Shown: positions 59,797 through 64,000 of the stretch, piece after piece
How positions within the stretch are numbered: position 1 is the stretch's first letter
How the letters are laid out: each line of letters opens with the position of its first letter
NCBI RefSeq assembly: GCF_016428805.1
Contig: NZ_JAELTJ010000003.1
Span: forward strand, 1 to 64,000
DNA from: Achromobacter sp. ASV32
GTDB lineage: Bacteria; Pseudomonadota; Gammaproteobacteria; Burkholderiales; Burkholderiaceae_B
Direction of reading: 5' to 3'
DNA length: 64,000 bases
The notes under the pieces: model-generated
Told to the model about the DNA's origin: nothing
What the model saw: only the letters and a program-made list of their open reading frames with translations
The model's database searches: none
Made by a program: the position numbers and the translations under genes

Positions 59797-60902
59797 CGGC
59801 GCGGCACCCCGATCTGCTGCCGCCGGACCTGACCGCCTGGCTGGACCAGCATGCCGGCGCGCTGGACGATGGCAGCCAGGACCCGGCCAGCGTGCTGCCG
59901 CGCCTGGCCGCCGCGGGCGTGTTCCGCCAGGGCGTGCCGCCAGCGTTGGGCGGCTTGCCGGGCACCGACATCGGCGACGCCATTGAAGCCGTCTCCCAAG
60001 TGGCCGAACACTCCGTGGCCAGCGCCTTCGTCGCCTGGGGCCAGCGGGTCTTCATCGAATACCTGCTGCGCAGCCCCAACGCCGCGCTGGCGCAAGCCTG
60101 GCTGGCGCCGCTGCTCGCGGGTGAACAGGCCGGCGCCACCGCGCTGTCCAACGCCATGAAGTTCCTCAGCGGCATCGAATCGTTGCAGATCAGCGCGCGC
60201 CAGGACGGCGCGCAATGGGTGCTGGATGGCCGCATGCCGTGGGTCACCAACCTGCGCAAGCAAGGTTTCCTGGTGGCCGCGGCGGTCTCGGCGCCGGATG
60301 GCACGCCGGCCGTGGTTGCCTTGCCGCACGATATCGACGGCCTGGCCCGCAGCGCCGACCTGGACCTGCTGGCCCTGCAATCGAGCAATACCGCGGCGCT
60401 GGACGTGCGCGGCGTGCGCATCGGCCCCGCGTGGCTGATCCATCCCGATGCGCGCCAGTACCTGCCGCAGGCGCGGCCGGCCTTCGCCGGCCTGCAATGC
60501 GGCCTGTCCATCGGCCTGGCGCGGCGCGCGCTGCGGGCGGCCGTCGAAGCGGGGCAGGGCCAGGCCTCGCGCGGCATCCTGGGCCAGCCGCTGCAAGCGC
60601 TGGCCGCGCAGTTGGATGACCTGAGCGCGCGGCTCATTGCCGGCGTGCGCAGCGAGCGCTTCGTGGCCGAGCCCTGGGCCTTGTTCGAGCTGCGCATCGG
60701 GCTGGCCGACATCGCCAGCCAGGCGGTGCAGCTGGAACTGCAGGCCAGCGGCGGCGCGGCTTACCTGAAGCCCGCAGGCGATGGCTTCGCGCGGCGCTGG
60801 CGCGAGGCGGCCTTCCTGCCCATCGTCACGCCCAGCCTGGTGCAGCTGAAAACCGAATTGGCCAAGCGCCAGGCCCGCTTGGCGGCCGAGGGCGCGGCGT
60901 GA
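59793..60902 (+). CDS. Acyl-CoA dehydrogenase-family flavoprotein
   Basis: Protein of 369 residues, acyl-CoA dehydrogenase fold, with LPRLAAAGVFRQGVPPALGG near the N-terminus and a mid region containing GATALSNAMKFLSGIESLQI. The catalytic Glu of true acyl-CoA dehydrogenases is not clearly present, and the group resembles flavin monooxygenases such as DszC/SfnB used to desulfurise or oxidise small molecules (weak). ATGA overlap with the AhpD gene; GTGA with the ATPase gene. Possibly acts on the ligand of the adjacent importer. Confidence 0.8.
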   Translation: MTARHPDLLPPDLTAWLDQHAGALDDGSQDPASVLPRLAAAGVFRQGVPPALGGLPGTDIGDAIEAVSQVAEHSVASAFVAWGQRVFIEYLLRSPNAALAQAWLAPLLAGEQAGATALSNAMKFLSGIESLQISARQDGAQWVLDGRMPWVTNLRKQGFLVAAAVSAPDGTPAVVALPHDIDGLARSADLDLLALQSSNTAALDVRGVRIGPAWLIHPDARQYLPQARPAFAGLQCGLSIGLARRALRAAVEAGQGQASRGILGQPLQALAAQLDDLSARLIAGVRSERFVAEPWALFELRIGLADIASQAVQLELQASGGAAYLKPAGDGFARRWREAAFLPIVTPSLVQLKTELAKRQARLAAEGAA

Positions 60903-61711
60903 GCGCGCCGCCGCGGCCCGTGCTGCAGGCCAGCGGCTTGGCGCTGCGCTACCCCGGCGCGCCTGCTGACGTGTTCCACGGCGTGGACCTGGCGCTGGAC
61001 CGTGGCGAAGTGGTGGCGGTGCTGGGCGCCAGCGGGGCGGGCAAGTCCAGCCTGCTGCGCGTGCTGGCCGGGCTGCAGGCGGCCAGCGCGGGGACGCTGC
61101 TGATGGAAGGCGCGCCGCTGACCGGCGTGCATCCGCGCGTGGCGGTGGCGTTCCAGGACCCCGGCCTGCTGCCGTGGCTGTCGCTGGAACGCAATGTGGC
61201 GTTCGGGCTGGATTTCAAGCATCAGCCGGCGCTGACCGCCGCGCAACGTCGCTTGCGCGTGGACCAGGCCATCGACGAGGTGGGCCTGGCACAGGCGCGG
61301 CACTTGCGCCCGGCGCAGCTGTCCGGCGGCATGGCCCAGCGCACCGCGTTGGCGCGCTGCCTGGCGCGCCAGCCGGCGGTGCTGCTGCTGGACGAACCCT
61401 TCGGCGCCTTGGACGAAGTCACCCGCGGCGAGATGCAGGCCCTGCTGCGCAAGGTGGTGGCCGACTTCCATACCGCCGCGGTGCTGATCACCCACGATAT
61501 CGACGAAGCGCTGCTGCTGGCCGACCGCATCGTGCTGCTGGGCGGCGCGCCGGGACGCATCCTGGGCGTGTGGCCGGTGGACCTGCCGCAACCACGTGCC
61601 GACCTGTTGCCGGAAATGGGCGCGTTGCGCCTGGAAATCCTGACCCGTCTGCGCAGCGCGCTGCGGGCGGTTCGCGGTCAAACCCCTCTGGAGCCTATTG
61701 ATGTGCCTTGA
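60899..61711 (+). CDS. ABC transporter ATP-binding protein (SsuB/TauB/NrtD-like)
   Basis: ATPase of 270 residues. Walker A LGASGAGKSSLLRVLAG, Q-loop QDPGLLPWLSLERNVAFG, signature LSGGMAQRTALARCLARQP, Walker B AVLLLDEPFGALD, H-loop LITHDIDEA. This belongs to the nitrate/sulfonate/taurine import ATPases. GTG start overlapping the preceding stop. Works with the next two genes. Confidence 0.93.
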   Translation: MSAPPRPVLQASGLALRYPGAPADVFHGVDLALDRGEVVAVLGASGAGKSSLLRVLAGLQAASAGTLLMEGAPLTGVHPRVAVAFQDPGLLPWLSLERNVAFGLDFKHQPALTAAQRRLRVDQAIDEVGLAQARHLRPAQLSGGMAQRTALARCLARQPAVLLLDEPFGALDEVTRGEMQALLRKVVADFHTAAVLITHDIDEALLLADRIVLLGGAPGRILGVWPVDLPQPRADLLPEMGALRLEILTRLRSALRAVRGQTPLEPIDVP

Positions 61712-62891
61712 ACACATGTCGCGTCGCGACTGGTTGAAACTCTCGGCCCTGCTGACCGCCGGCGGCGCGGCCCCTTTGCTGTCCGCCTTCAATGCGCGGG
61801 CGCAGAGCGAGCCCGATGCCCCCGTGCGCATTGGCTACCTGCCCATCACCGACGCCGCGCCACTGCTGGTGGCGCACAACAACGGCCTGTTCGACAAGGC
61901 CGGCGTCAAGGCCGAAAAGCCCACGTTGCTGCGCAGCTGGGCGCAGCTTATCGAAGCCTTCATTTCCGGCCAGGTGAACGTGGTGCACCTGCTGTCGCCC
62001 ATGACGGTATGGGCGCGCTTCGGCAGCCAGGTGCCGGCCAAGGTGGTGGCCTGGAACCACGTGGGCGGCTCCGGCCTGACCGTGGCGCCGGCCATCAACG
62101 GCGTCAAGGATCTGGGCGGCAAGACGGTCGCGATTCCGTTCTGGTATTCCATCCACAACGTCATGCTGCAGTACCTGCTGCGCGAGAACGGCCTGACGCC
62201 CGTGTCGCGCAAGGACGCGGGCGTGGCGGCCAACGAGGTCAACCTGGTCGTCATGGCGCCGGCCGATATGCCGCCGGCCTTGGCGCAGAGCCGCATCGCC
62301 GGCTACATCGTGGCCGAGCCCTTCAACGCCGTGGCCGAGACGCTGGGCGTGGGCAAGGTGCTGCGCTTTACCGGCGACATCTGGCGCAATCATGCGTGCT
62401 GCGTCGTCTTCATGCACGAGCGCGACCTGCAACAGCGCCCCGAGTGGTCGCAGAAGGTGGTGGACGCCATCGTCCAGGCCCAGCTGTGGATTCGCGGCAA
62501 CCGCGAAGAAACCGCCAGGCTGCTGTCCAAGGAAGGCATCAACCGCTACACGCCCCATGCCTTGCCCGCCCTGAGCAAGGTGCTGGCGCCGCCGCCGTCC
62601 GACCGCGAGCAATACCTGGCCAGCGGCGCGATCCGCCATGCCGGCTGGGACGATCGCCGCATCGACTTCCAGCCGTATCCGTTCCCCAGCTACACCGAGG
62701 AACTGGTGCGCCGGTTGCGCGACACGCTGATCGAAGCGGACCGGGGCTTTCTGGCCAGCCTGGATCCGGCGCGCGCCGCGGCCGAATTGGTCGACGATCG
62801 CTTCGTCAAGCGCGCCATCGAGGCGGCAGGCGGTTTGCAGCGCTTCGGCTTGCCGGATTCGTATCAGCGGGCCGAGACGGTGCAGGCGTGA
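61701..62891 (+). CDS. ABC transporter solute-binding protein (CmpA/NrtA/SsuA-like), Tat leader
   Basis: Binding protein of about 396 residues. Leader SRRDWLKLSALLTAGGAAPL has a twin-arginine pattern. Then RIGYLPITDAAPLLVAHNNG, SPMTVWARFGSQVPAKVVAW, GVKDLGGKTVAIPFWYSIHN and EPFNAVAETLGVGKV, typical of the CmpA/NrtA group, which includes nitrate, bicarbonate and sulfonate binders. ATG 61701 has GGAG seven bases before it; TTG at 61698 is an alternative. Ligand unknown; the neighbouring flavoprotein hints at an organic sulfur or nitrogen compound. Confidence 0.9.
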   Translation: MCLEHMSRRDWLKLSALLTAGGAAPLLSAFNARAQSEPDAPVRIGYLPITDAAPLLVAHNNGLFDKAGVKAEKPTLLRSWAQLIEAFISGQVNVVHLLSPMTVWARFGSQVPAKVVAWNHVGGSGLTVAPAINGVKDLGGKTVAIPFWYSIHNVMLQYLLRENGLTPVSRKDAGVAANEVNLVVMAPADMPPALAQSRIAGYIVAEPFNAVAETLGVGKVLRFTGDIWRNHACCVVFMHERDLQQRPEWSQKVVDAIVQAQLWIRGNREETARLLSKEGINRYTPHALPALSKVLAPPPSDREQYLASGAIRHAGWDDRRIDFQPYPFPSYTEELVRRLRDTLIEADRGFLASLDPARAAAELVDDRFVKRAIEAAGGLQRFGLPDSYQRAETVQA

Positions 62892-63769
62892 CGGCGCGCG
62901 AGTCCTTGGGCGCGGTGCGCGGGGAACCATCGACCGTGCAGCACGCGGGCGGCGCGGCCATGGCGGGCGGCGTGGCCGCGAACACCGCGGGTTCCCCCGC
63001 CGCCGTGTCGCGCCGGCAAGGGTTCGCCGCGCGCTGTGGCCTGGGCTTGGCTGGCCTGGCGGCGCTGCTCGCGCTGTGGTGGCTGGGTACCGAGGTGCTG
63101 GCCCCGGCCGGCGGCATGGCGCGGCGCTTTGCGCCGGGCGCCACGTTCGTCAGCCTGGGCCAGTTGCTGACCGGGTCCGATCTGCCGATGCACGTGGCCG
63201 TGAGCCTGCGCCGCATCGCGGTGGGGCTGGGGCTGGCGTTGGCCATCGGCGTGCCGCTGGGCCTGGCCATCGGCAGCTACCGGCGGCTGGAGGCCGCCTT
63301 GTCGCCCGCCATGCAGTTTCTGCGCATGATCTCGCCGCTGTCCTGGATGCCGATTGCCGTGATGGTGTTCGGCGTGGGCGACGACCCGGTCTATTTCCTG
63401 CTGACCTTTGCCGCCGTCTGGCCCATCGTGCTGAATACGGCGGCTGGCGTGCAACAGCTGGACGCGCGTTGGCTGCTGCTGGCGCAAAGCGTGGCCGCGA
63501 CCCGCTGGGAGACACTGCGCCACGTGGTTCTGCCGGGGGTGCTGGGCCATATCCTGACCGGCGTGCGGCTGGCCATCGGTATTCTGTGGATCGTGCTGGT
63601 GCCGTGCGAAATGCTGGGCGTCTCGGCGGGGATGGGCTATTTCATCCTGGATACGCGCGATCGCCTGGCGTATTCCGAACTGATGGCGATGGTGCTGCTG
63701 ATCGGCGTGCTGGGCTTTCTGCTGGACGCCGCGGCGCGTGGGCTGTATCGCTATTGGCGAGGCGGGTAG
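62888..63769 (+). CDS. ABC transporter permease (SsuC/TauC/NrtB-like)
   Basis: Membrane permease of 293 residues from GTG 62888 (overlapping the preceding stop, GTGA), about six helices. Typical: SLRRIAVGLGLALAIGVPLG, LSPAMQFLRMISPLSWMPIA, and the permease EAA-like loop AQSVAATRWETLRHVVLPGV. A variable N-terminal part of about 45 residues is Ala/Gly-rich. Completes the importer. Followed by a hairpin. Confidence 0.92.
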   Translation: MTARESLGAVRGEPSTVQHAGGAAMAGGVAANTAGSPAAVSRRQGFAARCGLGLAGLAALLALWWLGTEVLAPAGGMARRFAPGATFVSLGQLLTGSDLPMHVAVSLRRIAVGLGLALAIGVPLGLAIGSYRRLEAALSPAMQFLRMISPLSWMPIAVMVFGVGDDPVYFLLTFAAVWPIVLNTAAGVQQLDARWLLLAQSVAATRWETLRHVVLPGVLGHILTGVRLAIGILWIVLVPCEMLGVSAGMGYFILDTRDRLAYSELMAMVLLIGVLGFLLDAAARGLYRYWRGG

Positions 63770-63772
63770 GGC

Positions 63773-63793
63773 GGGCCGGCGGATCGCCGGCCC
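63773..63793. terminator. Strong GC hairpin between convergent genes
   Basis: GGGCCGGCG and CGCCGGCCC form a perfect 9-bp stem with a GAT loop, four bases after the permease stop and 24 bp from the convergent gene end. Probable bidirectional terminator. Confidence 0.6.
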
Positions 63794-63817
63794 CGTCGGG
63801 ACCACGCGGTGCAGGGC

Positions 63818-64000
63818 CTACTTGCGCGCGCTCTTGCCGCTCGTGGGGCAGATCACGCCGCGCAGCTTGCGCTGCACCGGGTCGCGCGCCACGGGCGCGT
63901 TGGATATGCCGGCCACCGGAATCGATTCCACCAGGCCGCCCGTGGCGTTGGGGCCGGCGTAGTGCTGGGTCTCGGTCACGGTATAGGTGTTGTTGCTGCA
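63818..64000 (-). CDS. C-terminal end of an unrecognised protein (partial)
   Basis: The final 60 codons of a minus-strand gene whose start lies beyond the window. The last residues read VQRKLRGVICPTSGKSARK, preceded by a Thr/Tyr/Asn-rich part (CSNNTYTVTETQHYAGPN). Two Cys and a surface-like composition suggest an exported protein, but no family can be named. Confidence 0.6.
   Translation of the reverse strand, partial: CSNNTYTVTETQHYAGPNATGGLVESIPVAGISNAPVARDPVQRKLRGVICPTSGKSARK

Overview
The window is GC-rich, densely coded chromosomal DNA with many overlapping ATGA/GTGA gene junctions. The gene content fits the Alcaligenaceae (Achromobacter/Bordetella-like Betaproteobacteria): a Bug/TctC solute-binding protein, a TctA-type permease, many LysR/MocR/AraC regulators, anaerobic ubiquinone and ribonucleotide genes, and a classical autotransporter. 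This is inference from gene content; there is no rRNA marker. I found no tRNA, rRNA, insertion sequence, prophage or CRISPR array.

Layout. 1-4500: a Cache-domain sensor kinase with the first codons of its regulator, divergent from cstA and its small YbdD/YjiX partner, then a decayed MocR aminotransferase. 4551-11073: accessory catabolic and regulatory genes: an MFS transporter, a PhlG-like hydrolase divergent from its probable TetR repressor (17-bp operator between them), dps, a D-2-hydroxyacid dehydrogenase coupled to a SUKH protein, and an ArsR regulator with an oxidoreductase bearing two near-identical 20-bp operators. 11129-15784: little-known genes (a membrane protein with a DxD motif, a membrane-tethered protein with two L7/L12-like repeats, a secreted SH3-like protein) and a diguanylate cyclase. 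15939-22197: an autotransporter with a long AT-rich upstream region, then nadA-nadB behind a dyad operator.

23328-29051 is the most striking region. Exported MsrA, Tat-exported MsrB, a secreted protein with Met about every fifth residue, a YedY/MsrP-like molybdoenzyme and a b-type cytochrome lie on one strand, divergent from an OmpR-type two-component system. Together they look like a periplasmic oxidant-scavenging cycle: the Met-rich protein is oxidised and the reductases regenerate it.

29135-35233: a nitronate monooxygenase and a probable mevalonate-use operon (class II HMG-CoA reductase, TctA-type permease and a small partner), divergent from a MocR regulator with three 10-bp operator repeats. 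35224-38422: anaerobic ribonucleotide reductase genes in which the glycyl-radical tail is a separate 60-residue protein; the promoter carries two NrdR-like boxes 31 bp apart and an FNR-like box. 38468-48818: a PepSY membrane protein, a Bug protein with an M20 peptidase and LysR regulator, a hydrolase behind a short upstream reading frame, a flavin monooxygenase and mobB. 48894-51274: ubiU-ubiV-ubiT for oxygen-independent ubiquinone synthesis, behind what looks like an FNR-dependent, nearly leaderless promoter. 51330-63769: an amino-acid ABC importer with two fused permease halves, a PLP desulfurase-like enzyme, MetY, and an AhpD/acyl-CoA-dehydrogenase/ABC importer operon, suggestive of sulfur or amino-acid scavenging. 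The window ends inside an unrecognised minus-strand gene.

The nrd and ubiUVT loci indicate an organism that grows with little or no oxygen, while the Msr island, Dps and the redox enzymes point to defence against oxidants.
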